A DNA stretch of 64,000 nt from Papillibacter cinnamivorans DSM 12816 (GTDB lineage: Bacteria > Bacillota > Clostridia > Oscillospirales > Oscillospiraceae). A model generated the notes under the pieces. It worked only from the letters and a program-made list of their open reading frames with translations. It did no database searches and was not told the origin of the DNA. The stretch covers positions 186,001 to 250,000 of the forward strand of contig NZ_FWXW01000002.1 in assembly GCF_900176335.1 (NCBI RefSeq), read 5' to 3'. The translations under genes were made by a program, and so were the position numbers. Of this stretch, positions 1 through 7,922 are shown in pieces; position 1 is the stretch's first letter, and each line of letters begins with the position of its first letter.

Positions 1-1591
1 TGCCCAAAGATTTGGACATCTTTCGCCCCTTCTCGTCCCGCACCAGGCCGTGGATGAATACCGTGTGGAAGGGGATCTGCTTCATGTGCTCCATGCCGGA
101 AAAGATCATCCGGGCCACCCAGAAGAAGATGATGTCGTACCCCGTCACCAGCACGTCCGTAGGATAGAAGTAGGAGAGCTCCGGCGTCTTGTCCGGCCAG
201 CCCAAAGTGGAAAACGGCCACAGCGCGGAGGAAAACCAGGTATCCAGCACGTCCTCGTCCTGGTGTACCGGCCCGCCGCAGACCTCGCACCGGTCCGGGT
301 CCTCCCGGGAAACCGTGATATGGCCGCAGTTTTCACAATAGAACGCCGGGATCCGGTGTCCCCACCAGAGCTGCCGGGAGATACACCAGTCGTGGACATT
401 CTCCATCCAGTTGATATAAATCTTGGAAAACCGGTCGGGCACGAAGCGGATCTCCCCGTCCTGCACTACCCGGATGGCCTCCTCGGCCAGGGGCTGCATC
501 TTCACGAACCACTGGGCGGATACGATGGGCTCCACGTCGGTGCCGCAGCGGTAGCAGGTTCCCACGTTGTGGACATGGTCTTCGATCTTGTGAACGAGGC
601 CCAGGGCCTCCAGGTCGGAGACGATGGCGCGCCTGGCCTCGTAGCGGTCCATGCCCTGGTATTTCCCGCCGTTTTCGTTGATTTTCGCATTGTCGTCCAG
701 TACCAGAACCGACTCCAGGTTGTGCCGCAGGCCGATTTCAAAGTCGTTGGGGTCATGGCTGGGCGTGATTTTGACGCAGCCTGTCCCGAAGGACATATCC
801 ACGTATTCGTCCGCCACCACCGGGATCTCCCGGTTCACCAGGGGCAGAATCACCGTCTTTCCCACCAGGTGCTGATACCGGGGGTCCTCCGGGTGTACGG
901 CCACCGCCGTGTCCCCCAGCATGGTCTCCGGACGCGTGGTGGCCACCACCACGTACTCCTCCGAGTCCTTCACCGGATAGCGAAGGTGCCAAAGATGGCT
1001 GGGTTTTTCCTTATATTCCACCTCCGCGTCGGAAAGCGCGGTGGTGCAGTGGGGACACCAGTTGATGATCCGGCTCCCCTTGTAGATGAGTCCCTTCTGG
1101 TAGAGTGTCACGAAGACCTCCCGCACGGCGCGGGAGCAGCCCTCGTCCATGGTGAAGCGCAGCCGGTCCCAGTCACAGGAGGAGCCCAGCTTTTTCAGCT
1201 GCTCTATGATGCGGTTGCCGTACTGTTCCTTCCAGGCCCATACCCGCTGCAGAAAGGCCTCCCGGCCGAGATCGTACCGGGTAATGCCTTCCTTCCGGAG
1301 CATTTCCTCCACTTTGATCTGGGTAGCGATACCCGCGTGGTCCGTCCCCGGGATCCAAAGGGCCGCATAGCCCTGCATCCGCTTGGTCCGGATGAGGATG
1401 TCCTGGAGGGTTTCGTCAAAGGCGTGCCCCAGGTGCAGCTGTCCCGTAACGTTGGGGGGCGGGATCACGATGGTGAAAGGCTTCCGCTCCGGGTCGATGA
1501 CGCCCCGGAACCCTCCGCTTTTCATCCACATATCGTAAATCCGATCCTCCACCTCGCGGGGATCGTAGACTTTTGGCAGTTCCTTCGGCAT
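1..1591 (-). CDS. valS: Valine-tRNA ligase, C-terminus cut by the window edge
   Basis: This is a class I aminoacyl-tRNA synthetase that charges tRNA-Val in the cytoplasm. About 530 N-terminal residues are present. The class I signature HLGH is at about residues 53-56, preceded by PPPNVTG. The large insertion typical of the ValRS editing (CP1) domain follows. The KMSKS signature is the last thing visible before the edge. The anticodon-binding and C-terminal coiled-coil parts lie outside. The ATG at 1591 has a GGGAG ribosome site 8 nt upstream. It follows trxA on the same strand after a 314-nt spacer holding a large hairpin. I looked for a T-box leader upstream and found none. Confidence 0.95.
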   Translation of the reverse strand, partial: MPKELPKVYDPREVEDRIYDMWMKSGGFRGVIDPERKPFTIVIPPPNVTGQLHLGHAFDETLQDILIRTKRMQGYAALWIPGTDHAGIATQIKVEEMLRKEGITRYDLGREAFLQRVWAWKEQYGNRIIEQLKKLGSSCDWDRLRFTMDEGCSRAVREVFVTLYQKGLIYKGSRIINWCPHCTTALSDAEVEYKEKPSHLWHLRYPVKDSEEYVVVATTRPETMLGDTAVAVHPEDPRYQHLVGKTVILPLVNREIPVVADEYVDMSFGTGCVKITPSHDPNDFEIGLRHNLESVLVLDDNAKINENGGKYQGMDRYEARRAIVSDLEALGLVHKIEDHVHNVGTCYRCGTDVEPIVSAQWFVKMQPLAEEAIRVVQDGEIRFVPDRFSKIYINWMENVHDWCISRQLWWGHRIPAFYCENCGHITVSREDPDRCEVCGGPVHQDEDVLDTWFSSALWPFSTLGWPDKTPELSYFYPTDVLVTGYDIIFFWVARMIFSGMEHMKQIPFHTVFIHGLVRDEKGRKMSKSLG

Positions 1592-1832
1592 TTCCTTCAC
1601 TCCCAGATTTATTCCGTACTCCCGGAAACCGAGCGGTCCGTTCCAATGGCTGCGCCGCGGCGTAATGCCGGTCTGCGCCTGCGCGGATGCGCGCTTCCCA
1701 TCCCGATTTTCTCCGGATTCGGCAGACTTTAGTCTACCATGTGCCATCTGAAAATGCAACACTTTCCGCCCCGCGCTCCCCTTCTGCGCCCGGATTCTCC
1801 CCCTGTATGCACAAATCGTCCGGAATCGGCAA

Positions 1833-1879
1833 GCCGGGGCTGTCCCGGTATGCCGACGGCATATCGGGACAGCCCCGGC
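1833..1879. repeat. 22-bp hairpin between trxA and valS
   Basis: The arms at 1833-1854 and 1858-1879 pair over 22 bp (one G-U) around a 3-nt loop. Neither side has a T-run, so a standard intrinsic terminator is doubtful in either direction. The rest of the 1592-1905 spacer shows only a short dyad near 1724-1740 (GGCAGACT/AGTCTACC) and no gene. It may be a Rho-independent pause, an RNA-processing site or a small hairpin repeat. Confidence 0.7.
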
Positions 1880-1905
1880 GCGGTGTCGCAGAAGGCCCGC
1901 TTTGT

Positions 1906-2232
1906 TTACAGATTGGCTTCCAGCAGCGAGGCGTATTTGTCCTTGGGCATGACCCCCACCTCCCTGGCGATCTCCTTGCCATTGCGGAACAGGATCACGG
2001 TGGGGATGCTCATCACCTGATACCGCATCGCCAGCTCCGACTCTTCGTCCACATTGACCTTGCCGATGAGGGCTTTGCCGTTGTACTGGTCGGCCAGCTG
2101 CTCGATCACGGGGCCCACCATACGGCAGGGTCCGCACCAGGACGCCCAGAAGTCCACCAGAGCCACCTTATTTTGGGGAATTACCTCGTCAAAACTCTTT
2201 TCGTTCAGATGCACTGCCTTTTCGTTTGCCAT
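1906..2232 (-). CDS. trxA: Thioredoxin
   Basis: This is a small cytoplasmic dithiol-disulfide carrier of 108 residues, the normal size. The active site WCGPC is at residues 32-36 and the cis-proline (SIPTV) is near residue 77. Its gene starts 13 nt after the stop of the thioredoxin-reductase-like gene, so the two are almost certainly co-transcribed with the upstream arsR. This makes it the likely substrate of the neighbouring flavoenzyme. Confidence 0.96.
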   Translation of the reverse strand: MANEKAVHLNEKSFDEVIPQNKVALVDFWASWCGPCRMVGPVIEQLADQYNGKALIGKVNVDEESELAMRYQVMSIPTVILFRNGKEIAREVGVMPKDKYASLLEANL

Positions 2233-2245
2233 TTTATGGCCCTCC

Positions 2246-3106
2246 TTAGTTTTCTTTTTTCATCTTATCGATGTATTCCGCGGCATAGAGCGCCGCTACC
2301 TGGCCCTCGCCCACCGCTTTGGCGATTTGATACGGCCTTCCCGTGCAGTCTCCCGCGGCGAACACTCCCGGTATGGAGGTCTCCATGCGCTTGTTTGTCA
2401 CAATGCTGCCGTTTTCCACCTGGATGCCCTGCATGATATCCTGGGGCGAAATGGCCTGGCGCAGGATGAAAATGCCATCGGCGGGGATCTCCCGCCCGTC
2501 CGCAATCAGGGCCTCGGCCGCCTTGTCGCCCCGGATCTCCAGACGCTTGGCCGTAACGAGCTCCACTCCTTCGGCAAGTCCCCGGGTCCCCTCCTTGTCG
2601 GCCACAAAGGTCACCTGACATCCGATTTCATGCAGGTAATTGGCTTCCTCCACCGCGTCGGCCGATTTTCCCACCACGACGACCTTTCTGCCCCGGTAGA
2701 GCATGCCGTCGCAGGTGGCACAGTAACTTACGCCCTTCCCCAGAAACTCTCCCTCTCCCGGGAGCTTGCCCGCCGGTACGACCCCGGTGGTCAGAATTAT
2801 GGTCTTTGCTTCCGCCACCTCGCTCTCGTAACTGAGGAAAAAGCTCTCTCCCATGGGCATGACGCTGATCACCCGTTTGTTGACCTCTTCCACTCCCTGG
2901 CTCTCCGCGTGCTTCCGGAACTGCTCCATAAGCTCCTGTCCGCCGAGGCCGGGAAGCCCCAGATAGTTGTCCACCCGCTCTGCTTTGGCAAGATAGCTGT
3001 CCTTGTAGTCGTTGGTGACCAGCAGGACGGTTTTGTTCCGGATCCTTGCGTTGATGGCGGCGGAAAGCCCTGCCGGACCTCCGCCGATAATTGCTATATC
3101 AGTCAT
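2246..3106 (-). CDS. trxB: Thioredoxin-reductase-like flavoprotein with degenerate NADPH site
   Basis: This is a 286-residue FAD-dependent pyridine-nucleotide-disulfide oxidoreductase of the thioredoxin reductase type. The N-terminal FAD motif GGGPAGL and the redox pair CATCDG (C129, C132) are intact, and a C-terminal GD motif for FAD is present. The NADPH-binding signatures are not. Where GGGDSA is expected the sequence reads GKSADA (about 146-151), and the HRRxxxR stretch reads VADKEGTRG. The protein is shorter than the usual 305-320 residues. It overlaps arsR upstream by 8 nt and precedes trxA. It probably reduces the adjacent TrxA. The electron donor may be ferredoxin, as in the clostridial ferredoxin-dependent flavin thioredoxin reductases, rather than NADPH; that is an inference. 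Confidence 0.88.
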   Translation of the reverse strand: MTDIAIIGGGPAGLSAAINARIRNKTVLLVTNDYKDSYLAKAERVDNYLGLPGLGGQELMEQFRKHAESQGVEEVNKRVISVMPMGESFFLSYESEVAEAKTIILTTGVVPAGKLPGEGEFLGKGVSYCATCDGMLYRGRKVVVVGKSADAVEEANYLHEIGCQVTFVADKEGTRGLAEGVELVTAKRLEIRGDKAAEALIADGREIPADGIFILRQAISPQDIMQGIQVENGSIVTNKRMETSIPGVFAAGDCTGRPYQIAKAVGEGQVAALYAAEYIDKMKKEN

Positions 3107-3419
3107 CGTCGTGACCTCCTTCTATGAATACTGCCCCTTTGGATTCAAAGATCGCTTTGATAATGGGGACTATTTCATCGTTGCAGATTTCATAATGGAT
3201 CTCATTGCCCACTCTGACCCCGCGGACGATTCCCGCTGCCTTCAGCCGGGTCAGATGCTGGGAAATGCTCGACTGTGAGCTGGGTATGCAGGTTTCTATC
3301 CCGGAAACATTGCTGCTCCCCTTCTCCATGATTCTCTGCACGATGCAAAGGCGCACGGGATGCCCGATTGCCTTCAGCAATTCCGCTTTATCTTCATAAA
3401 CGTGCTTATCCTCCAACAT
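3099..3419 (-). CDS. ArsR-family repressor heading the thioredoxin operon
   Basis: This is a 106-residue winged-helix repressor. A longer in-frame extension upstream is AT-rich and unlikely to be coding. The ATG at 3419 follows a GGGTGAGG site, and the protein then starts at the usual ArsR length. The recognition helix region contains SSQSSISQHLTRLKAAG. Cysteines sit at residues 25, 44 and 79. There is no standard CxC metal motif, so a thiol- or persulfide-sensing role is possible. Its stop lies inside the start of the trxB-like gene (8-nt overlap), so it is the first gene of arsR-trxB-trxA and probably autoregulates it. Confidence 0.88.
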   Translation of the reverse strand: MLEDKHVYEDKAELLKAIGHPVRLCIVQRIMEKGSSNVSGIETCIPSSQSSISQHLTRLKAAGIVRGVRVGNEIHYEICNDEIVPIIKAIFESKGAVFIEGGHDDD

Positions 3420-3462
3420 AATCCTCACCCTGCTGTTAAGTATTGGATTGCGGCGCTTGTAT

Positions 3463-3496
3463 AAATTTATTATATTTAAATTTTCTAATATTGCAA
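3463..3496 (-). promoter_or_regulatory. arsR promoter with overlapping dyad operator
   Basis: On the minus strand the -35 TTGCAA (3496-3491) and -10 TATAAT (3474-3469) are separated by 16 nt. A dyad AAATTTA-N7-TAAATTT spans 3463-3483 and covers the -10 box, where a dimeric ArsR repressor would block RNA polymerase. The promoter match is direct; assignment of the dyad to this ArsR is inferred. Confidence 0.6.
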
Positions 3497-3586
3497 TAAA
3501 AAATTTTATAAGAGCATGGAAAAATGAAAATTTTACATTTATTTTGAGGGCGCCGACGAAAATCCCGAAAATAATTCGAACATCCC

Positions 3587-3616
3587 TTTTCATTTTTTCA
3601 ATAAATGAGGTATAAT
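3587..3616 (+). promoter_or_regulatory. Candidate glnS promoter
   Basis: A perfect -10 TATAAT lies at 3611-3616, with a weak -35 TTTTCA at 3587-3592 (18-nt spacer). It is about 75 nt before the glnS start and faces away from the arsR promoter. Confidence 0.5.
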
Positions 3617-3691
3617 ATTTAATCGTCATATGCTTGTCGATACTGCCGGCGCGGCATGTACCGGAAAAGCAACAGCATAGGAGTGGACCGT

Positions 3692-5380
3692 ATGGCAGAA
3701 GAAGTGAAAACCCCTGATACCCTGGAGGGAAACGTCAATTTCATACACGCATTTGTCGCGGAAGACATTGCCCCCGGCGGTCGCTTTGAGGGCCTGACCG
3801 TGCACACCCGGTTTCCCCCGGAACCCAACGGGTACCTGCATATCGGACATGCAAAGGCCATCTGCATCGATTTTGGGACGGCGGAGCGCTTCGGCGGACT
3901 GTGCAACCTCCGCATGGACGACACGAATCCCACCAAGGAGGACGTGGAGTACGTCGACGCAATCCGGGAGGATATCCGCTGGCTGGGCTTTGACTGGGGC
4001 GACCGGTTTTACTATGCCTCGGATTATTTCGAGCAGATGTATCAGTTTGCCATCGGCCTCATCCGGAAAGGCCTGGCCTATGTCTGTGAGCTTTCTCCCG
4101 AGCAGATGAAAGAATGCCGGGGCGATCTCACCCACCCCGCCGTCTGTCCTTTCCGGGACCGGCCCGTTGAAGAAAGCCTGGATCTTTTTGCCCGCATGCG
4201 CGCCGGCGAGTTTCCAAACGGCGCCATGACCCTTCGGGCCAGGATCGACCCCGCCTCCGGCAATTTCAACCTCCGGGATCCGGCCATTTACCGCATCAAT
4301 CACACCTCTCACCACCGGACGGGGGACGCTTGGTGCATCTATCCCATGTATGATTATGCCCATCCCATAGAGGACGCCCTGGAGGGGATCACACACTCCC
4401 TCTGTTCCCTGGAGTTTGAAGACCATCGGCCCCTGTACGACTGGGTGATCCGCAATATAGACACTGTGGCCAAACCCCGGCAGATCGAGTTTTCCCGTCT
4501 GGACATGAATTATACCGTCATGAGTAAGCGCAAGCTGCGGCTTCTGGTGGAAAAGGGCCTGGTGTCCGGTTGGGACGACCCCAGAATGCCCACCCTCTGC
4601 GGTCTCCGCCGCCGGGGATATACCCCCGCCTCCATCCGCAACTTCTGTGAGCGGATAGGAGTTTCCAAGGCCGCCAGCATTGTTCAGCGCGATTTTCTGG
4701 AGCACTGCCTGCGGGAGGACCTGAACCGTACTGCCCGGCGGGTCATGGCGGTTCTTCGCCCTGTGAAGCTGACGATTGCCAATTATCCCGAGGGAAAAGA
4801 AGAATTTTTCGAGGTGGAAAACCATCCCGAATACCCCGAGGAGGGTACCCGCCCGGTGTCCTTCTCCCGGGAGGTATGGATCGAAGCCGACGACTTCATG
4901 GAGGAACCCCCAAAAAAATACTACCGCCTCTTCCCCGGCAACGAAGTACGGCTGAAGGGCGCTTACGTGGTCCGGTGCACTGGCTGCAAAAAGGACGAAT
5001 CCGGACGAGTCACCGAGGTTCTGGCCGAATACGATCCCTTGAGCCGGGGCGGTAATCCCGCCGACGGCCGCAAGATCAAAGGCACCATCCACTGGGTGGA
5101 CATAAAGACCGCCGTGGATGCCCGGATCCGGCTCTACGATTCCCTTTTCACCGATATGGACCCCGACGGAGCGGACAATAACTTTCTCGAGTGTTTGAAT
5201 CCCAATTCCCTGGAAGTGCTGGACGGCTGCAAGGTGGAGCAAAGCCTGGGCGCCTGTGCCGCAGGCTCCTATCAGTTCATGCGTCAGGGCTACTTCTGCC
5301 CCGACGGCAAAGACAGTCGTCCCGGCGCCCCGGTATTTAACCGTTCCGTGTCCCTGAAGGACAGCTTTAAGCCCGAGTAA
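3692..5380 (+). CDS. glnS: Glutamine-tRNA ligase
   Basis: This is a cytoplasmic class I synthetase that charges tRNA-Gln directly. The 562-residue protein carries HIGH at about residues 50-53 (after FPPEPNGYL) and a KMSKS equivalent, VMSKRKL, near residue 270. A C-terminal beta-barrel anticodon-binding region follows. The ATG at 3692 has a GGAG site 8 nt upstream; an earlier in-frame ATG at 3656 lacks one. It appears monocistronic. GlnRS rather than GluRS is supported by the overall GlnRS-like length and C-terminal arrangement. Many Firmicutes instead use the GatCAB transamidation route, so its presence is informative about lineage. Confidence 0.94.
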   Translation: MAEEVKTPDTLEGNVNFIHAFVAEDIAPGGRFEGLTVHTRFPPEPNGYLHIGHAKAICIDFGTAERFGGLCNLRMDDTNPTKEDVEYVDAIREDIRWLGFDWGDRFYYASDYFEQMYQFAIGLIRKGLAYVCELSPEQMKECRGDLTHPAVCPFRDRPVEESLDLFARMRAGEFPNGAMTLRARIDPASGNFNLRDPAIYRINHTSHHRTGDAWCIYPMYDYAHPIEDALEGITHSLCSLEFEDHRPLYDWVIRNIDTVAKPRQIEFSRLDMNYTVMSKRKLRLLVEKGLVSGWDDPRMPTLCGLRRRGYTPASIRNFCERIGVSKAASIVQRDFLEHCLREDLNRTARRVMAVLRPVKLTIANYPEGKEEFFEVENHPEYPEEGTRPVSFSREVWIEADDFMEEPPKKYYRLFPGNEVRLKGAYVVRCTGCKKDESGRVTEVLAEYDPLSRGGNPADGRKIKGTIHWVDIKTAVDARIRLYDSLFTDMDPDGADNNFLECLNPNSLEVLDGCKVEQSLGACAAGSYQFMRQGYFCPDGKDSRPGAPVFNRSVSLKDSFKPE

Positions 5381-5578
5381 TCCATATTGACCGTTGAGAA
5401 ACTTTTTAATGAATCATCAACTGAAAGCCGGCGGGAGTTTTCCTTTGGCTTTCAGCTTGCCGAAAAACCCTCTCCTCCGCTCGCCGCCTGCAAAAATCTT
5501 TTGTAGATTGAGTGCCCTCAGAAATGCGTCCTCATCCCGCCCGTTCCTGTCGGATAGCAGGGATTTTCGGGGGGAAAC

Positions 5579-5624
5579 GCTCAATGCCCCGGCTGCCGAT
5601 CCTTCGGCAGCCGGGGCATTGAGC
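5579..5624. repeat. 21-bp perfect hairpin downstream of glnS
   Basis: The arms at 5579-5599 and 5604-5624 are exact reverse complements (21 bp) around a TCCT loop. A T-rich stretch follows on the plus strand (5630-5641), so it could end glnS transcription. It lies 200 nt past the glnS stop, which is far for a dedicated terminator. The rest of 5381-5799 has only short, poorly coding ORFs. Confidence 0.7.
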
Positions 5625-5799
5625 TTCCGATTTGCATTTTTCCACGTTTTCATTCCGCCGTTTTTTGGAATCCCCTCGATTCCGTAGTACCGCGTTAATC
5701 GCCTCAGAGCCCGTGCGCGGGTGACTTTCGGCCAGTCTGCAAACCGCTCCGCCTGCGGCAGCCGACTCTGTCCGTTTCATAATTCATCGCATTCTTCTC

Positions 5800-6084
5800 C
5801 TAATTGGAAAGCCAGTCTTCCACAACGTAGGGCAGGGATACCGGTGTCACAAAATTGTCCGACAGCAGCTTGAGAAGCGTTTCGATCCCACGTACGCTCA
5901 TGGTGATGTTTCCGATAGCCAATACATCCCCATCTTGATCCGGCGACGCGATTTTGACGCCGTAATTTTCGCACAGGAGATCGTTTCCCCCGGAGATTTC
6001 CTCAATCAGCATATAATAATCGAAGCGATATTTTATCCCTCCTTCTGCTTCCGCCTCTTTGCTGGTGAATAACAATTCCCTCAT
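5800..6084 (-). CDS. DUF6514-like small protein
   Basis: This is a 94-residue cytoplasmic protein resembling the clostridial DUF6514 family (start MRELLFTSKEAEAEG, end SLPYVVEDWL). Its function is unknown. I chose the ATG at 6084 because AGAGG lies 7 nt upstream; a longer in-frame form from 6186 reads through non-coding-like sequence. The protein is acidic with no membrane segment. It stands alone between hairpin-rich spacers. Confidence 0.75.
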   Translation of the reverse strand: MRELLFTSKEAEAEGGIKYRFDYYMLIEEISGGNDLLCENYGVKIASPDQDGDVLAIGNITMSVRGIETLLKLLSDNFVTPVSLPYVVEDWLSN

Positions 6085-6331
6085 GCATTTTCCTCTCAAT
6101 CCTCCGATATTGCAGACTGTAATGGTATTATGCCATAATTTTGGATAGGCCGACAGATTCAAATTTCGCATAATTCGACACGGCAAAAGGATTTAATACG
6201 GTATGTATTGAATACTTGTCGCAGTAGGTCGTAATTTGTAGTTATGTGTCGATATAAAACGGAATATTACAAATTTATCGCGGTAGAATGGAATTATTTT
6301 AATATTGCTTCTACTTTTTTCGACATGTTAC

Positions 6332-6358
6332 TATAATACTATCCTGCCCGAAGGGAGG
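6332..6358 (+). promoter_or_regulatory. -10 box and ribosome site of the small membrane gene
   Basis: TATAAT is at 6332-6337 and a strong GGGAGG ribosome site at 6353-6358. The first ATG is 17 nt beyond that site. An in-frame CTG at 6367 is at the ideal 8 nt and an ATT at 6364 is at 5 nt, so a non-AUG start is possible. No convincing -35 is visible. Confidence 0.45.
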
Positions 6359-6375
6359 AAGCCATTCTGAAACGT

Positions 6376-6621
6376 ATGCTCCGAAGCCTTGAGGCGATGC
6401 ACGAAATTACATATTTTATAATGAAAAAAGGGATGCAGCTCACCTGTATTCTTCTTCTGTGCACCATCGTCATCCGCCTGTACGCGGGTCCCCTGGCGGT
6501 GGATACATATACGCTTCATGAATATGCAAAGCTCATGTTTCAGCTCTCCTTCGTCATCCTCCTGGAAACGGTCCTGGGCACGGCGATCCTGGAAGAGCAG
6601 CTGAGAAAAAGAAGCAAATAA
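6376..6621 (+). CDS. Small two-helix membrane protein
   Basis: This is an 81-residue protein of unknown function. Two hydrophobic stretches are visible: about residues 19-37 (MQLTCILLLCTIVIRLYAG) and about 53-70 (FQLSFVILLETVLGTAIL). It ends in a basic tail (EEQLRKRSK). The composition fits a small inner-membrane protein. The ATG used here lies too far from the only strong ribosome site, so translation may begin at the CTG at 6367 instead. It has its own -10 box and a bulged hairpin downstream, so it is probably monocistronic. Confidence 0.6.
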   Translation: MLRSLEAMHEITYFIMKKGMQLTCILLLCTIVIRLYAGPLAVDTYTLHEYAKLMFQLSFVILLETVLGTAILEEQLRKRSK

Positions 6622-6645
6622 CACCCCGGAAAAATAATAAAAATC

Positions 6646-6691
6646 AGTGACTGACTTAAAATGCCGCGGCATTTATAATCAGTCACTTTCC
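6646..6691. terminator. Bulged hairpin after the small membrane gene
   Basis: Outer arms AGTGACTGA and TCAGTCACT enclose a perfect ATGCCGCGGCAT palindrome. It lies about 25 nt past the stop at 6621 and is followed by pyrimidine-rich sequence. It is a probable transcription end, without a long T-run. Confidence 0.5.
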
Positions 6692-6749
6692 TTCTCCCGT
6701 CAAAATTTCATAATACTGGACTTCAATAAAAATGTTGATACAACAAGTG

Positions 6750-6798
6750 AAGACGTATGGTTGTCCCCCGCCTCCGGCGGGGGACAACCATACGTCTT
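6750..6798. repeat. 23-bp perfect hairpin
   Basis: Arms 6750-6772 and 6776-6798 pair exactly over 23 bp with a 3-nt TCC loop. A modest T-rich stretch (GTTTAATCTTTG) follows on the plus strand. It is not adjacent to any gene end, being about 130 nt past the small membrane gene. It resembles the 1833 and 5579 hairpins in size and loop but not in sequence. Confidence 0.7.
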
Positions 6799-6899
6799 GT
6801 TTAATCTTTGAAGAAGAGCTGCAAATCGAACTTTTGCAGAATGGTTAACATAACACTTTAAGCAGCGTCCAAAATCATTGGAATTCCGAAATGTCTTAA

Positions 6900-7199
6900 A
6901 TGCCAGGAAACTTTCGAATCAAAAATCTTCTTAAACGTCGAATAAGCTATATTTTCGCAGACCCAATAAGCCCCACAAACCAAAACCCGGAGAGCTCCGA
7001 TGGCGGGCTGAAAAACAGACCTATGGACATAGAGCTGTTCGTGCGTTCGAAACTGCCGATAGTCAATCTGTCATTAAGAGCGCTTACGAAGCACCCACCT
7101 CCGGAGATCCAAAAGGCCAAAGCCTCTTGGTCTGTTTTTGGTGACTTTTTGCAGAAACAAAAAGTTACCCCCAGCGGGGAGCGCGCAGCTCCCATCTAA
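6900..7199. other. Low-confidence ORF-like spacer segment
   Basis: Both strands stay open here (99 codons plus, 82 codons minus), but neither frame has a good ribosome site or a recognisable domain. The minus-strand text (KKSPKTDQEA..., SGFWFVGLIGSAKI) has the look of intergenic repeat sequence often mis-annotated as a short protein in related genomes; that is an impression, not a search result. I would not call it a gene. Confidence 0.3.
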
Positions 7200-7244
7200 A
7201 CCTCTCATAGTCTATCTCATAGTTGTTAAATGTATCAAATCCCC

Positions 7245-7282
7245 ACAAAAACAGAAAATCCCCCTTCCCAAAGGGAAGGGGG
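7245..7282 (-). terminator. Intrinsic terminator of rnmV operon
   Basis: A 10-bp perfect stem (CCCCCTTCCC / GGGAAGGGGG, 7260-7282) with a 3-nt loop is followed on the minus strand by a T-rich tract (ATTTTCTGTTTTTGT). It lies 17 nt beyond the rnmV stop. Confidence 0.85.
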
Positions 7283-7298
7283 CGGCGAATAGCGTCTT

Positions 7299-7922
7299 TC
7301 AAAGCTCCCCTTCGGTGGGAGAAAGCTCTTCTCCCAGCTCCGAAACGGCTTTTTTATATTCCTCATAGCTCATGAGGGCGTTTAGCACCTCGGTAAGGCC
7401 CTTCGTGTTCAGATGCTCGGGCAGATCCAGCCGGAGAAGCAGCTCCCGCCGCTTCTCCCCGCTCATTCTCCCGCCGGAGAACCCGTCTGCGTATAAGTCC
7501 GCCCGGGTGATTTCCCGTCCCCGCTCTTCCCGCGGAGGCGCCTCGCCGAAGGTGGCCCCCGCCGCTTTCAGCGCCCGGAGAAGAACGCCGCTCTCCATGC
7601 CCTCCACGCCCAGCTTGCCCTCCCGGCCCGCCCGGCGCTTTCTCCGTTCCTTGCCGGAAATATCCGGGATGTAGGCGTGCTTCACCCTGTCGGCAGGGAG
7701 CGCACCTTTCAGATAGTTCCGGATGACGAAGCCCGCCCCGTCACTGTCGGTGAGGACGATGATCCCCCGGGATTGGGCCAGCTTCCGTAAAAGCCCCAGT
7801 TTCTCCTCGTCGGAAAAAATCCCGAAACCGGAGGTTTCGATAATGGTGGCGTCCACCAGCTGCCGAAGAGTGTTCTTGTCGTACCGACCCTCCACCACGA
7901 TGACCTCGCTTACTCGGATCAC
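7299..7922 (-). CDS. rnmV: Ribonuclease M5 (5S rRNA maturation)
   Basis: This is a 207-residue Toprim-fold nuclease that trims both ends of the 5S rRNA precursor. The Toprim signature is clear: the N-terminal VVEGRYDKNTL supplies the catalytic Glu, and VLTDSDGAG (about residues 56-64) the DxD metal site. The C-terminal part has the mixed basic and acidic character of the family. Its ATG overlaps the holA stop by 4 nt (ATGA), so translation is coupled to the gene upstream. The operon order is comEC-holA-rnmV. Confidence 0.92.
   Translation of the reverse strand: MIRVSEVIVVEGRYDKNTLRQLVDATIIETSGFGIFSDEEKLGLLRKLAQSRGIIVLTDSDGAGFVIRNYLKGALPADRVKHAYIPDISGKERRKRRAGREGKLGVEGMESGVLLRALKAAGATFGEAPPREERGREITRADLYADGFSGGRMSGEKRRELLLRLDLPEHLNTKGLTEVLNALMSYEEYKKAVSELGEELSPTEGEL

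Noticed and set aside
50-1732. A 560-codon plus-strand open frame
   Set aside because: It is antisense to valS, which has all synthetase signatures. The open frame is a GC-rich shadow.
1592-1905. T-box leader for valS
   Set aside because: No antiterminator consensus or Stem I motifs were found; only a long hairpin is present.
3626-5242. A 538-codon minus-strand frame opposite glnS
   Set aside because: glnS shows HIGH and KMSKS motifs; the antisense text has no domain-like features and no ribosome site.
5394-5687. A 97-codon gene downstream of glnS
   Set aside because: It crosses the 21-bp hairpin, has no ribosome site and a biased, non-protein-like composition.
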